Shown here: positions 51,371-63,109 of the stretch, piece by piece
Position numbering within the stretch: the first letter of the stretch is position 1
How the letters are laid out: the number at the start of each line of letters is the position of its first letter
Assembly: GCA_964023205.1 (NCBI GenBank)
Contig: OZ026842.1
Location: forward strand, 5,993,067-6,057,066
Direction: 5' to 3'
From: Lutraria lutraria
Taxonomy: Eukaryota; Mollusca; Bivalvia; Venerida; Mactridae
DNA: 64,000 nucleotides
Program-made: the position numbers and the translations under genes
Notes under the pieces: generated by a model
The model's input: only the letters and a program-made list of their open reading frames with translations
Told to the model about the DNA's origin: nothing
Databases searched by the model: none

Positions 51371-51666
51371 CTAGCTATTATTTAAGTTCCATAAGGGTTT
51401 TATGCACGGTCTTTCATAAACGGTACATTTGACTTTTTTCATTTCCTCTTTTGTTCGGTTGTATTGGTGAATAGACAGCTTATTACAAACACAGTGATAA
51501 TTATCATAAAAGTTGATGGACAAATATTCTTGGTATTGGTTACAAAACAGTACACAGTGTTCGAACGTGTCTTGTTCTCCTTCTTTTTCAAATTTGATGT
51601 CTGTTATTCCTGCTTCACTTATTTTGAAATCAAAATCGTCAGAGTCTGTTGAATACGTGTTGCAAT
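51371..51666 (-). CDS. Terminal exon of the EB-module gene
   Basis: The acceptor AAACTAG is followed by two bases that complete a phase-1 codon from the exon at 57958. The 97 codons include four cysteines in a CxxxC ... CxC pattern (EHCVLFC, YHCVC), then TVYERPCIKP and stop. The join across a 6.3 kb satellite-filled intron rests on phase and strand, so transcript evidence would be needed to settle it. Confidence 0.6.
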
Positions 51667-54600
51667 CTAGTTTAAAAAGAAAAATGAAATATGCGTAAAG
51701 AATAATGGCATCTTTTATGGCTTTCGATCGGCAGCCATGTGGCCATGTGTAAAATTTGTTCACACCAGAGTTTTGTTAACACGACCGTCAGAAATAAAGT
51801 CACAACATTCCAGTATAGAGTAATATTTATGATATCCGATTACCAGTTTTGACTGAGTAATATTCATAATGTCCGTTTACCAGTTTTGACTGAGTAATAT
51901 GTATAATGTCCGTTTACCAGTTTTGACTGAGTAATATGTATAACGTCCGTTTACCAGTTTTCACTGAGTAATATGTATAATGTCCGTTTACCAGTTTTCA
52001 CTGAGTAATATGTATAATGTCCGTTTACCAGTTTTCACTGAGTAATATGTATAATGTCCGTTTACCAGTTTTGACTGAGTAATATGTATAATGTCCGTTT
52101 ACCAGTTTTCACTGAGTAATATGTATAATGTCCGTTTACCAGTTTTGACTGAGTAATATGTATAATGTCCGTTTACCAGTTTTGACTGAGTAATATGTAT
52201 AATGTCCGTTTACCAGTTTTCACTGAGTAATATGTATAATGTCCGTTTACCAGTTTTCACTGAGTAATATGTATAATGTCCGTTTACCAGTTTTCACTGA
52301 GTAATATGTATAATGTCCGTTTACCAGTTTTCACTGAGTAATATTCATAAGGTACGTTTATTAGTTTTCACTGAGTAATATGTAAAATGTCCGTTTACCA
52401 GTTTTGACTGAGTAATATGTATAATGTCCGTTTACCAGTTTTGACTGAGTAATATGTATAATGTCCGTTTACTAGTTTTGACTCAATAATATACATAATG
52501 TCCGTTTACCAATTTTGACTGAGTAATATTCATACGGTACGTTTATTAGTTTTCACTGAGTAATATGTGTAATGTCCGTTTATCAGTTTTCACTGAGTAA
52601 TATGTATAATGTCCGTTTACCAGTTTTCACTGAGTAATATTCATACGGTACGTTTATTAGTTTTCACTGAGTAATATGTAAAATGTCCGTTTACCAGTTT
52701 TGACTGAGTAATATGTATAATGTCCGTTTACTAGTTTTGACTCAATAATATTAATAATGTCCATTTCCCAGTTTTGACTGAGTAATATGTATAATGTCCA
52801 TTTCTCAGTTTTGACTGAGTAATATGTATAATGTCCGTTTACCAGTTTTGACTGAGTAATATGTATACTGTTCGTTTACAAGTTTTGACTGAGTAATATG
52901 TATAATGTCCGTTTACCAGTTTTGACTGAGCAATATGTATAATGTCCGTTTACCAGTTTTGACTGAGTAATATGTATAATGTCCGTTTACTAGTTTTGAC
53001 TCAATAATATTCATAATGTCCGTTTACCAATTTTGACTGAGTAATATGTATAATGTCCATTTCCCAGTTTTGACTGAGTAATATGTATAATGTCCGTTTA
53101 CCAGTTTTCACTGAGTAATATGTATAATGTCCGTTTACCAGTTTTGACTGAGTAATATGTATAATGTCCGTTTACCAGTTTTGACTGAGTAATATGTATA
53201 ATGTCCGTTTACCAGTTTTCACTGAGTGATATGTATAATGTCCGTTTACCAGTTTTCACTGAGTAATATGTATAATGTCCGTTTATCAGTTTTCACTGAG
53301 TAATATGTATAAGGTACGTTTACCAGTTTTCACTGAGTAATATTCATACGGTACGTTTATTAGTTTTCACTGAGTAATATGTATAATGTCCGTTTACCAG
53401 TTTTGACTGAGTAATATGTATAATGTCCGTTTACCAGTTTTCACTGAGTAATATTCATAAGGTACGTTTATTAGTTTTCACTGAGTAATATGTAAAATGT
53501 CCGTTTACCAGTTTTGACTGAGTAATATGTATAATGTCCGTTTACTAGTTTTGACTCAATAATATTAATAATGTCCATTTCCCAGTTTTGACTGAGTAAT
53601 ATGTATAATGTCCATTTCTCAGTTTTGACTGAGTAATATGTATAATGTCCGTTTACCAGTTTTGACTGAGTAATATGTATACTGTTCGTTTACAAGTTTT
53701 GACTGAGTAATATGTATAATGTCCGTTTACCAGTTTTGACTGAGCAATATGTATAATGTCCGTTTACCAGTTTTGACTGAGTAATATGTATAATGTCCGT
53801 TTACTAGTTTTGACTCAATAATATTCATAATGTCCGTTTACCAATTTTGACTGAGTAATATGTATAATGTCCATTTCCCAGTTTTGACTGAGTAATATGT
53901 ATAATGTCCGTTTACCAGTTTTCACTGAGTAATATGTATAATGTCCGTTTACCAGTTTTGACTGAGTAATATGTATAATGTCCGTTTACCAGTTTTGACT
54001 GAGTAATATGTATAATGTCCGTTTACCAGTTTTCACTGAGTGATATGTATAATGTCCGTTTACCAGTTTTCACTGAGTAATATGTATAATGTCCGTTTAT
54101 CAGTTTTCACTGAGTAATATGTATAAGGTACGTTTACCAGTTTTCACTGAGTAATATTCATACGGTACGTTTATTAGTTTTCACTGAGTAATATGTGTAA
54201 TGTCCGTTTATCAGTTTTCACTGAGTAATATGTATAATGTCCGTTTACCAGTTTTCACTGAGTAATATTCATACGGTACGTTTATTAGTTTTCACTGAGT
54301 AATATGTAAAATGTCCGTTTACCAGTTTTGACTGAGTAATATGTATAATGTCCGTTTACTAGTTTTGACTCAATAATATTCATAATGTCCATTTCCCAGT
54401 TTTGACTGAGTAATATGTATAATGTCCGTTTACCAGTTTTGACTGAGTAATATGTATAATGTCCGTTTACCAGTTTTGACTGAGTAATATGTATAATGTC
54501 CGTTTACCAGTTTTGACTGAGTAATATGTATAATGTCCGTTTACCAGTTTTGACTGAGTAATATGTATAATGTCCGTTTACTAGTTTTGACTCAATAATA

Positions 54601-57600
54601 TTCATAATGTCCGTTTACCAATTTTGACTGAGTAATATGTATAATGTCTATTTCCCAGTTTTGACTGAGTAATATGTATAATGTCCGTTTACCAGTTTTG
54701 ACTGAGTAATATGTATAATGTCCGTTTACCAGTTTTCACTGAGTAATATGTATAATGTCCGTTTACCAGTTTTGACTGAGTAATATGTATAATGTCCGTT
54801 TACCAGTTTTGACTGAGTAATATGTATAATGTCCGTTTACCAGTTTTCACTGAGTGATATGTATAATGTCCGTTTACCAGTTTTCACTGAGTAATATGTA
54901 TAATGTCCGTTTATCAGTTTTCACTGAGTAATATGTATAAGGTACGTTTACCAGTTTTCACTGAGTAATATTCATACGGTACGTTTATTAGTTTTCACTG
55001 AGTAATATGTGTAATGTCCGTTTATCAGTTTTCACTGAGTAATATGTATAATGTCCGTTTACCAGTTTTCACTGAGTAATATTCATACGGTACGTTTATT
55101 AGTTTTCACTGAGTAATATGTAAAATGTCCGTTTACCAGTTTTGACTGAGTAATATGTATAATGTCCGTTTACTAGTTTTGACTCAATAATATTCATAAT
55201 GTCCATTTCCCAGTTTTGACTGAGTAATATGTATAATGTCCGTTTACCAGTTTTGACTGAGTAATATGTATAATGTCCGTTTACCAGTTTTGACTGAGTA
55301 ATATGTATAATGTCCGTTTACCAGTTTTGACTGAGTAATATGTATAATGTCCGTTTACCAGTTTTGACTGAGTAATATGTATAATGTCCGTTTACTAGTT
55401 TTGACTCAATAATATTCATAATGTCCGTTTACCAATTTTGACTGAGTAATATGTATAATGTCTATTTCCCAGTTTTGACTGAGTAATATGTATAATGTCC
55501 GTTTACCAGTTTTGACTGAGTAATATGTATAATGTCCGTTTACCAGTTTTCACTGAGTAATATGTATAATGTCCGTTTACCAGTTTTGACTGAGTAATAT
55601 GTATAATGTCCGTTTACCAGTTTTGACTGAGTAATATGTATAATGTCCGTTTACCAGTTTTCACTGAGTGATATGTATAATGTCCGTTTACCAGTTTTCA
55701 CTGAGTAATATGTATAATGTCCGTTTATCAGTTTTCACTGAGTAATATGTATAAGGTACGTTTACCAGTTTTCACTGAGTAATATTCATACGGTACGTTT
55801 ATTAGTTTTCACTGAGTAATATGTGTAATGTCCGTTTATCAGTTTTCACTGAGTAATATGTATAATGTCCGTTTACCAGTTTTCACTGAGTAATATTCAT
55901 ACGGTACGTTTATTAGTTTTCACTGAGTAATATGTAAAATGTCCGTTTACCAGTTTTGACTGAGTAATATGTATAATGTCCGTTTACTAGTTTTGACTCA
56001 ATAATATTCATAATGTCCATTTCTCAGTTTTGACTGAGTAATATGTATAATGTCCGTTTACCAGTTTTGACTGAGTAATATGTATAATGTCCGTTTACCA
56101 GTTTTGACTGAGTAATATGTATAATGTCCGTTTACCAGTTTTGACTGAGTAATATGTATAATGTCCGTTTACCAGTTTTGACTGAGTAATATGTATAATG
56201 TCCGTTTACTAGTTTTGACTCAATAATATTCATAATGTCCGTTTACCAATTTTGACTGAGTAATATGTATAATGTCTATTTCCCAGTTTTGACTGAGTAA
56301 TATGTATAATGTCCGTTTACCAGTTTTGACTGAGTAATATGTATAATGTCCGTTTACAAGTTTTGACTGAGTAATATGTATAATGTCCGTTTACCATTTT
56401 TTACTCAATAATATTCATTATGTCCATTTCCCAGTTTTGACTGAGTAATATGTATAATGTCCATTTCCCAGTTTTGACTGAGTAATATGTATAATGTCCA
56501 TTTACCAGTTTTGACTGAGTAATATGTATAATGACCGTTTACCAGTTTTGACTGAGTAATATGTATAATATCCGTTTACCAGTTTTGACTGAGTAATATG
56601 TATAATGACCGTTTACCAGTTTTGACTGAGTAATATGTATAATGACCGTTTACCAGTTTTGACTGAGTAATATGTATAATGTCCGTTTACCAGTTTTGAC
56701 TGAGTAATATGTATAATGACCGTTTACCAGTTTTGACTCAATAATATTCATAATGTCCGTTTACCAATTTTGACTGAGTAATATGTATAATGTCCATTTC
56801 CCAGTTTTGACTGAGTAATATGTATAATGTCCGTTTACCAGTTTTGACTGAGTAATATGTATAATGTCCGTTTACAAGTTTTGACTGAGTAATATGTATA
56901 ATGTCCGTTTACCAGTTTTGAATGAGTAATATTTATTATGTCCGTTTCCCAGTTTTGACTGAGTAATATTCATAATGTCCGTTTCCCAGATGTGACTGAG
57001 TAATATGTATAATGTCTGTTTACCAGTTTTGACTGAGTAATATTCATAATGTCCGTTTCCCAGTTGTGACTGAGTTATATTCATAATGTCCGTTTACCAG
57101 TTTTGACTGAGTAATAATTATGTATAATGTCCGTTTACCAGTTTTGACTGAGTAATATTCATAATGTCCGTTTCCCTGTTTTGACTGAGTAATATTCATA
57201 ATGTCCGTTTACCAGTTTTGACTGAGTAATATGTATAATGTCCGTTTACCAGTTTTGACTGAGTAATATGTATAATGTCCGTTTACCAGTTTTGACTGAG
57301 TTATATGTATAATGTCCCTTTACCAGTTTTGACTGAGTAATATGTGTAATGTCCGTTTACCAGTTTTGACTGAGTAATATGTATAATGTCCGTTTACCAG
57401 TTTTGACTGAGTAATATGTATAATGTCCGTTTACCAGTTTTGACTGAGTAATATGTGTAATGTCCGTTTACCAGTTTATATATAGAGTAACATAATAATG
57501 TCCGTCAACCAGTTAAGAGCAATATTTATAAAGACCGTTTACCAGTATAGAACAATATTTATAATGACCTTTTACCAATATAGAACAGTCTATATAAAGA

Positions 57601-60600
57601 CCGTTTACCAGTATAGAACACTATTTATAATTACCGTTTACCAGTGTAAAGTAATATGCATAATGTTCATTTATAATGGCGTTTAAATCTCATTAGTGAT
57701 ACCTGTATTGCCTCCATTAAGAAACATTAATACCAGTATGAAACTAAGCCCGAAATATGGTATTATTCTTTACCTTTCAACAAAAGTACACAAGGCAAGA
57801 CTGGACTCATGTATTGGACAGAAACAAGCTTGGAATTACTGGTTCTCTAAGATTTTGATTCTAATGTATTTTATATATTTGCTAGTTTTAATCATATTAA
57901 GAAACTATTAAAAACAAAAACACATCGTAACTACTATTTAAATGTTTGAAAACTTACATTTTTCACATTTCTTCGAGACCTCGTTGTATTCATACTGAAA
58001 CTTGCAGTAACATTTGTAATCAGCACCGTTCCCCTCACAGCGGGCATTGGTGTCCAGACACGGTTCTTGTGTCTCATCGTTTGGACATGGCTGTCCAACT
58101 TGTTTTTCTGTAAATTATGAATCATGACTGTAGTATCGTTTATTTATGGTTTTCTTCGTGATAAAATAACAACAATGTTGATTTAAATTATCAGGTTGCA
58201 TGGCGCTTAGTCCGTACCAAATCGTATACAAGTGCACACGTCTACACATTCTAAAATGTACGGGACTCGGGGCAATTTATAGAAAATAAAGCAGATTTCT
58301 AAAAAGCGTAGAACATATATGTGATATTTTAAGGCTTACAGAAAGGAAAGTAAACTATTTAAAAAAAGATAATAGCTTTTATACTTTTGTATTAATTGTC
58401 CACACTAATAAAAACCCTGAACATTGACTTTAAACCGTCATTGTTATACGTCAGATGTACACCACATAATCAGGTGATATACAGCCAAACCTGTGTTTAC
58501 AGCTATCTTCAAATAAGGGCAACCTGTCTGCAAAGGCAAACGTTTGCCTTTCCCAAAGGTGGCCTTTGTTCACAGGTTTCACTGTATATGCTATCCTCGT
58601 GATAGCTATCTAGGTAGATTTCTCTGTAAACTGACAGACGGACATTTTACAATGGACACTCAATGACGTATATCAACTATATGAGGACTCGGTCATATCC
58701 AGCACAAGATGACATTAATATGTTCTGTCATTTATTTATTTTTAAGGCATGAAATGGAAAGTTAACAAAGGCCATCCTTGTGAAGCACAGAAAGTGACCT
58801 TTATTGACATGTGGCCTTTATTCGGAAGTCATTTTGTTTTCAAATATTCAAGGTTGGTTTATAGAAAGAATGGCCTCTATTCACAGGGTGGTTTTATTCG
58901 GAGGTGGCCGCTAACACAGGTTTGACTGAGTGTACAATGCATTTACTTTCGACGCAGTTGCCTCCTACGGCTTGGTAATATCTGTCTCGACACTTGCATG
59001 TGAGTTCTTTTGCAGTTCCTGTGCACCTTGCGTTATCATCTGAGCAACTGTCTCTGACAAACGTACACTTATCTCCCAAGCTGGCCTCTTTATAGGCAAA
59101 ATAAAAACCAAATCATTAAAAGTACTCATGAAAACTGAACTAACATAAACAATGTCCGTGAAGTTGGCAGCCCAGCAGCCTAGCAGCGTGAAGTTGGCAG
59201 CGTAGCAGCGTAGCAGCCCAGCAGCGTGAAGTTGGCAGCCCAGCAGCCTAGCAGCGTGAAGTTGGCAGCGTAGCAGCCCAGCAGCGTGAAGTTGGCAGCG
59301 TAGCAGCCCAGCAGCCTAGCAGCGTGAAGTTGGCAGGGTAGCAGCGTAGCAGCCCAGCAGCGTGAAGTTGGCAGCGTAGCAGCCCAGCAGCCTAATATAT
59401 TTATACAAATAAACTTCACAAGAAATCAAGCTAAACACTTAAGAATGCACGAAATAATGTTTGTAATAACATGCTTGCAACATGGAGCGGGAACTAGTTT
59501 AGCAATTGCATGGCGGATGTAGAAAAACGCAGTACTTTGATCTACTTCATATGCGCCTTATAAGCGAGTGTAGGCTATGAAAAGCTGAACTATCGATCGG
59601 TTTTAAAACTCAACCAAATTTTTAAAACTTAAACAAATCTTTGAATACTTTTTTTTATACAAAAACTTCTATGTCAATATAAACTGCGTTTTGTTTTAAG
59701 CAAACATCGGTTGAATCAAAGACTATCACTGCATTATAAGCTCCTCGTTGATGGAACTTGAACATTGTTTTCTACGCTTGGACTCCCCTGTCGTACAGTT
59801 ACGCATATTCATGAATAGTTCATGAAAAAGTCATGCGTTTATGAATTCCATTCGAGTTTCCAAAAAGTGTATACAAAAATTTCGTTGCCTGAATCTTATA
59901 GTGAGCTGCCTACCATTTTGAAGATTTTGAGAGAGCTATCTTCTCGAGCCCTTGTTTTAGCAATTGGAACCCCCGTTAAAAAGTGTTTAATCACATTTTG
60001 CGCTATCTCCTATGTTTTTGAATGTGTGTTGGAGTTTTTCTCAAAATGGTAAAAATGGAGTTAGCTCATTATCATTCTCAGACGACGTTGTGTTAACAGT
60101 CATTTCTTATCAAGCTATGGTTCTTTCATTTCGCGTCATAGTCGATTTTCCCTAAAACAAATTTCATAGCTCGCGTAAACAAGCCATCGCTTGAACAGAA
60201 ATAAGGACTGAGAGACAATCGGTCAGTCGTACGTAAATAAGTTTATATATTCTATCACATTTTTCACAATGAGAAATTATGAACATGATAACATACGAAA
60301 ATCTATCTTAAATTCCAAGTTACCAAAGTAGAATATACCGTGGCGAAAGGGGGACATAGGAAATACATCTTATTTATTACGTGGCCTCTCGAAAGCTAAT
60401 ACGTGCGCACGCGATAGCTATTGTGACACGTTCCATCGGTCAGTCATTACGTAAAAGCTATCGCGTGGCCAAGTAAAATGTAAAAATATTTCCTATGTCC
60501 CCATTGTGCCACCGTACGAATATGAATGTTTCCTTATTAAGTAATGTTCCTATATGAGGGATAATTTTGCAATAATATGTGAATGTGAGTCTTGTTTGAC

Positions 60601-63109
60601 TTAAGACGGCAATTCATCCCTAGATTATATCATACCAGACTAAGTATGTTGAAGTTTATCGAAATCGTGTCATCAGATAACTTAAATATATTTAACAGAT
60701 TTGGGTGCTTTTGAGTTAAAACTCTTGAAAGACGCATTACATGGATAAATAACTTACAAATGTAATAATCTGTGTAAATCTGCTGTATATCTCTCGTCTT
60801 GTATTCATACAAAATATGTCTTATAATTATAAGGTACAGGCTTAGATCACACAGTGAAATGAACTTTAAAATTCCCTCACGGCGAATAAAATTAGCGGAC
60901 AGATCTGTGGCAATTGTCGGCCGAAATGGTGGAACAATCTTCCAAATTATCTTAAAAACATTGAGACAGAAGAACGTTTCAAGGCACAACTGAAGACACA
61001 CTTGTTTCGTGCATTCCATAATGTATAGCTAGTCCATACAGACGGTAATTTTAGTCACAGTTGATGCAATATAATATCTTCCTATTTTTCTCCATATAAT
61101 GTATATAAAATCAGTTTTTTTTTTTTTTTTTTGCTACTATTATTGTTAAGCGCAATAGAATATTATATAATTTTTGCGCTGTATAAATGTCATTTGTATT
61201 TATTGTGCTTATATATCGCTAACCGTATACTGTTTGATTGCATGTATATACAATGTAAATGGTTATGTCGATGTGCCTTTGTTGCATAAGACTTAATAAA
61301 CCCATGTTCTGTTCTGTTCTGTTCTGTTTATGGTTATATCTATCTACTTACATTAAAGTATTAAAGATGGACACAAGCCACTGTGGATCTAAATCTAACG
61401 TACATTGGCTCTAATGATATCTAGTAAGAAAATACAATCATATATTATATATGTGTGTGTGTGTTGTATTAATTATAATCATTTTTACTTTCTTCACAGG
61501 ATTGTCCGTTTTTGAAATACGGGTGCTTGCACTTGCATTTGTAGACTGTTGAGCTTGTCCCATCTACTGAACACTCAGCATTTTCGTCCAAGCAAGAAAC
61601 GTTAGAAGACTTCGTACATGCTTCATCCAACTTGGCCTCTGAATTGAGAAAATAAAACATATCAGCTCCACTCAAACATTACAAGGTCATTTTCGGACAA
61701 TCCCGACACTGAGAATACGCATCGTAATATCATTATGTAAGCGCAGGGTTTCAAAAATTGGTTATGTGGTTTCCGGTAACTGACAAGCACTACTTTTTCA
61801 AGACAAGACATTCGTTTTCAAGAATTATTCTCGGAATGGCTGACTTTTAAACGTGTTTATCGTTCGCGATTGATAAAATGGGCATCAAGTTCCCATTGAA
61901 ATAGATACAGGTTGTTTCAATCGTTGGATTCCCAGGGTCAGCCATGGAAAGTAGTCTGTGAACATAAATAACAATATGGCTGCCACCCTATTACGACCGA
62001 GGCGTTTTCTTTGGACAAACGTCGAGGGATTCCGATTGTAAATACTGATGTACAGTACAACCTCTCCAGAGCGGCCCTCTGTAGAGCAACAACCTCTCTA
62101 TAACAACACCTTCAAAATTTCCCTAAGCTGATATTTACTATAAATTTAACCTCTGTAGAGCAACAACCTTTAAACAACGGCCAATATTTGCAGCTCCCAC
62201 AGGGTGTTGCTCTACAGAGGTTGTACTGTATTATCTTAATTTACAGGATGTTTCAGATGTTGTATAACAGCATTAGAGCAAGCATGGGACTTTCTGCAAA
62301 TTGTGTTGAATTCAAAATGTACATGCGTCTGTATTATAAAGCTTTAATACTATTACTAATACATCGCTATAGTTGTTTTTACTCAATTGAGTTGAATTCC
62401 ATATTTAATGCATCACACCGGGTCTATGTAAAGAAATGTGGGTGTTCAAGTGAGGGATTCCACGAGTACACTAGAGAACATTAAACATTAAGGGATTTTT
62501 AATTTTTTATCTATCTATTTGGAGCTATCAACGTCACTATACTAACACAGGTTGATAAAATTCTTCAATATGGACCTGTTCCGTACCATTAAGATCACGT
62601 TGTAAAGTCACTGTGAATGGTTTTCTTAATATGTTAAAAATATAAACAATTTACCACTACTTCAAGGCGGAAAAATCTTTTTCAAAGTTATTTAATTTGT
62701 GGTCATACATCTTGCTGTTCTCCGTGACCAAGGGGTTACAGTCTCTGATAAGTAATCACAACCCATCACCGCCCTGAGTTCGAAACCGCCGCGGGACCAA
62801 ATTTCACATTTAAGAAAGCTGTCCAGCTAGGTTACGGAAGGTGAACGATTCTAGCCCGGTGTACGTTTGGGGTCCTTTTCTTCTATCATAGCTGGAAAAC
62901 TCGCCAAAATGATCAAGACTGATTGTTCAACGTGTAACCCCAATGAAAAAAGAAAGTGCCTGATAATTAAGCATAATCGTATTTACTTTTAGAGCAGACT
63001 GTCCCATGTTTGAAGAACGCGTCCTTGCACTGACATATGTTATCTGACGAGCACGTCGCATTACTGTCAGAGCAACTTTCATTCCAGCACTCTTCTCCGA
63101 GCGGAGTCC
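51371..63109 (-). CDS. Secreted multi-module protein with six-cysteine EGF/EB-like repeats, 3' part
   Basis: Five minus-strand exons: 63109-62987, 61638-61489, 59087-58947, 58107-57958 and the terminal 51666-51371. Each of the first four holds one whole six-cysteine module, with layout about C-x4-11-C-x6-C-x5-12-C-x1-C-x9-13-C and the landmark CxDxNAxC (CSDSNATC, CLDENAEC, CSDDNARC, CLDTNARC). Every intron is phase 1, so modules could be added or lost without shifting the frame, as in EGF-module families. EB modules or EGF-like repeats are the best match. The last exon encodes an Asp-rich start (STDSDDFDF), then a CVLFCNQYQEYLSINF and CVCN segment resembling a WSC-type domain, and a TAG stop. 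No membrane segment is seen at the end. The 5' end lies beyond the window. The cellular role cannot be told from this part. Confidence 0.75.
51818..57480. repeat. 37 bp satellite with 814 bp higher-order repeat
   Basis: About 153 head-to-tail copies of a 37-base unit (GAGTAATATGTATAATGTCC then GTTTACCAGTTTTGACT). Variant units (CATACGGTACGTTTATT) occur at 52531, 53345, 54159, 54973 and 55787, exactly 814 bases (22 units) apart, with a second marker 111 bases (3 units) later in each block. This is true higher-order structure like that of centromeric satellites. It fills the intron between the last two exons of the EB-module gene. Confidence 0.95.
57481..57680. repeat. Diverged edge of the satellite
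   Basis: Degenerate units with GACCGTTTACCAGTATAGAA and AACAATATTTATAATGACC. The decay at the array border fits a satellite growing from the middle. Confidence 0.75.
57958..58107 (-). CDS. EB/EGF-like module exon 4
   Basis: Encodes KQVGQPCPNDETQEPCLDTN, ARC, YKCYCKFQYEYNEVSKKC. Six cysteines, phase 1 at both ends (acceptor TTTACAG, donor GTAAGT). Confidence 0.75.
58491..58929. repeat. Two family A MITEs (58491-58586 and 58765-58929)
   Basis: The first is a short copy (ACAGCCAAACCTGTGTTTAC ... TTCACAGGTTTCACTGTA). The second ends GCTAACACAGGTTTGACTGA only about 20 bases from the donor of exon 3 (58946). Confidence 0.75.
58947..59087 (-). CDS. EB/EGF-like module exon 3
   Basis: Encodes EASLGDKCTFVRDSCSDDNA, RCTG, LTCKCRDRYYQ, GNCVE. 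Six cysteines, phase 1 at both ends, donor GTAAAT. Confidence 0.8.
59158..59396. repeat. GC-rich composite minisatellite
   Basis: Seven copies of a header GTGAAGTTGGCAG, each followed by two or three 8-mers of the form NNNAGCAG. The 8-mers are CGTAGCAG (once GGTAGCAG), CCCAGCAG and CCTAGCAG, always in that order. The base composition stands out from the AT-rich surroundings. It lies in an intron of the EB-module gene. Confidence 0.9.
60336..60516. repeat. 181 bp MITE
   Basis: TACCGTGGCGAAAGGGGGAC ATAGGAAATA at the left is mirrored by TATTTCCTATGTCCCCATTG TGCCACCGTA at the right. Inner GATAGCT/AGCTATC blocks are also inverted. Confidence 0.8.
60829..61330 (+). pseudogene. LINE remnant: end of a reverse-transcriptase ORF and 3' tail
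   Basis: The plus strand reads RLRSHSEMNFKIPSRRIKLA DRSVAIVG, then after a frameshift WWNNLPNYLKNIETEERFK and LKTHLFRAFHNV stop (61026-61028). The LRS...R...WNxLP...FKxxLKxxLF pattern is the typical C-terminus of Jockey/RTE-like LINE polymerases. A 300-base 3' UTR follows, with a poly-T tract, AAGACTTAATAAACCCATGT and a (TTCTG)n tail. It is 5'-truncated and dead. Confidence 0.75.
61489..61638 (-). CDS. EB/EGF-like module exon 2
   Basis: Encodes EAKLDEACTKSSNVSCLDEN, AECSVDG, YKCKCKHPYFKNGQSCEE. Six cysteines, phase 1 at both ends, donor GTAAAA. Confidence 0.8.
62051..62230. repeat. Family B MITE (best-preserved ends)
   Basis: TACAGTACAACCTCTCCAGA ... CTCTACAGAGGTTGTACTGTA. The ends are almost perfect inverted repeats. 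Confidence 0.8.
62718..62943 (+). repeat. Meta-SINE-like element
   Basis: tRNA-like head (CCGTGACCAAGGGGTTACAG, B box GAGTTCGAAACCG), then a central block TAGGTTACGGAAGGTGAACG and CTGGAAAACTCGCC of the kind found in SINEs shared across molluscs. The 3' end is GTGTAACCCCAATGAAAAAA. Confidence 0.65.
62987..63109 (-). CDS. EB/EGF-like module exon 1 (in window)
   Basis: Encodes GTPLGEECWNESCSDSNATC, NICQCKDAFFKHGTVCSK. Compact six-cysteine module, phase 1 at both ends (acceptor ACTGCAG, donor GTAAAT). The phase-1 acceptor shows that at least one upstream exon exists beyond it. Confidence 0.8.

Noticed and set aside
56872..57084. 70-codon minus-strand frame
   Set aside because: Satellite read over three-unit (111 bp) blocks. 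It arises from the repeat and is not a gene.
51818..57480. CRISPR-like array
   Set aside because: The regular 37 bp period has no constant repeat plus unique spacer structure: the whole unit repeats. The DNA is animal nuclear.
59180..59419. 79-codon Cys/Leu/Ala-rich minus-strand frame resembling a small cysteine-rich peptide
   Set aside because: Entirely made of the composite minisatellite. The apparent initial hydrophobic stretch is outside it and no splice or promoter signals support it.
60630..61019. 129-codon minus-strand frame
   Set aside because: Antisense shadow of the decayed LINE reverse-transcriptase end on the plus strand.
62188..62484. 98-codon plus-strand frame
   Set aside because: Starts in a family B MITE and continues into intron. 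No domain or splice support.
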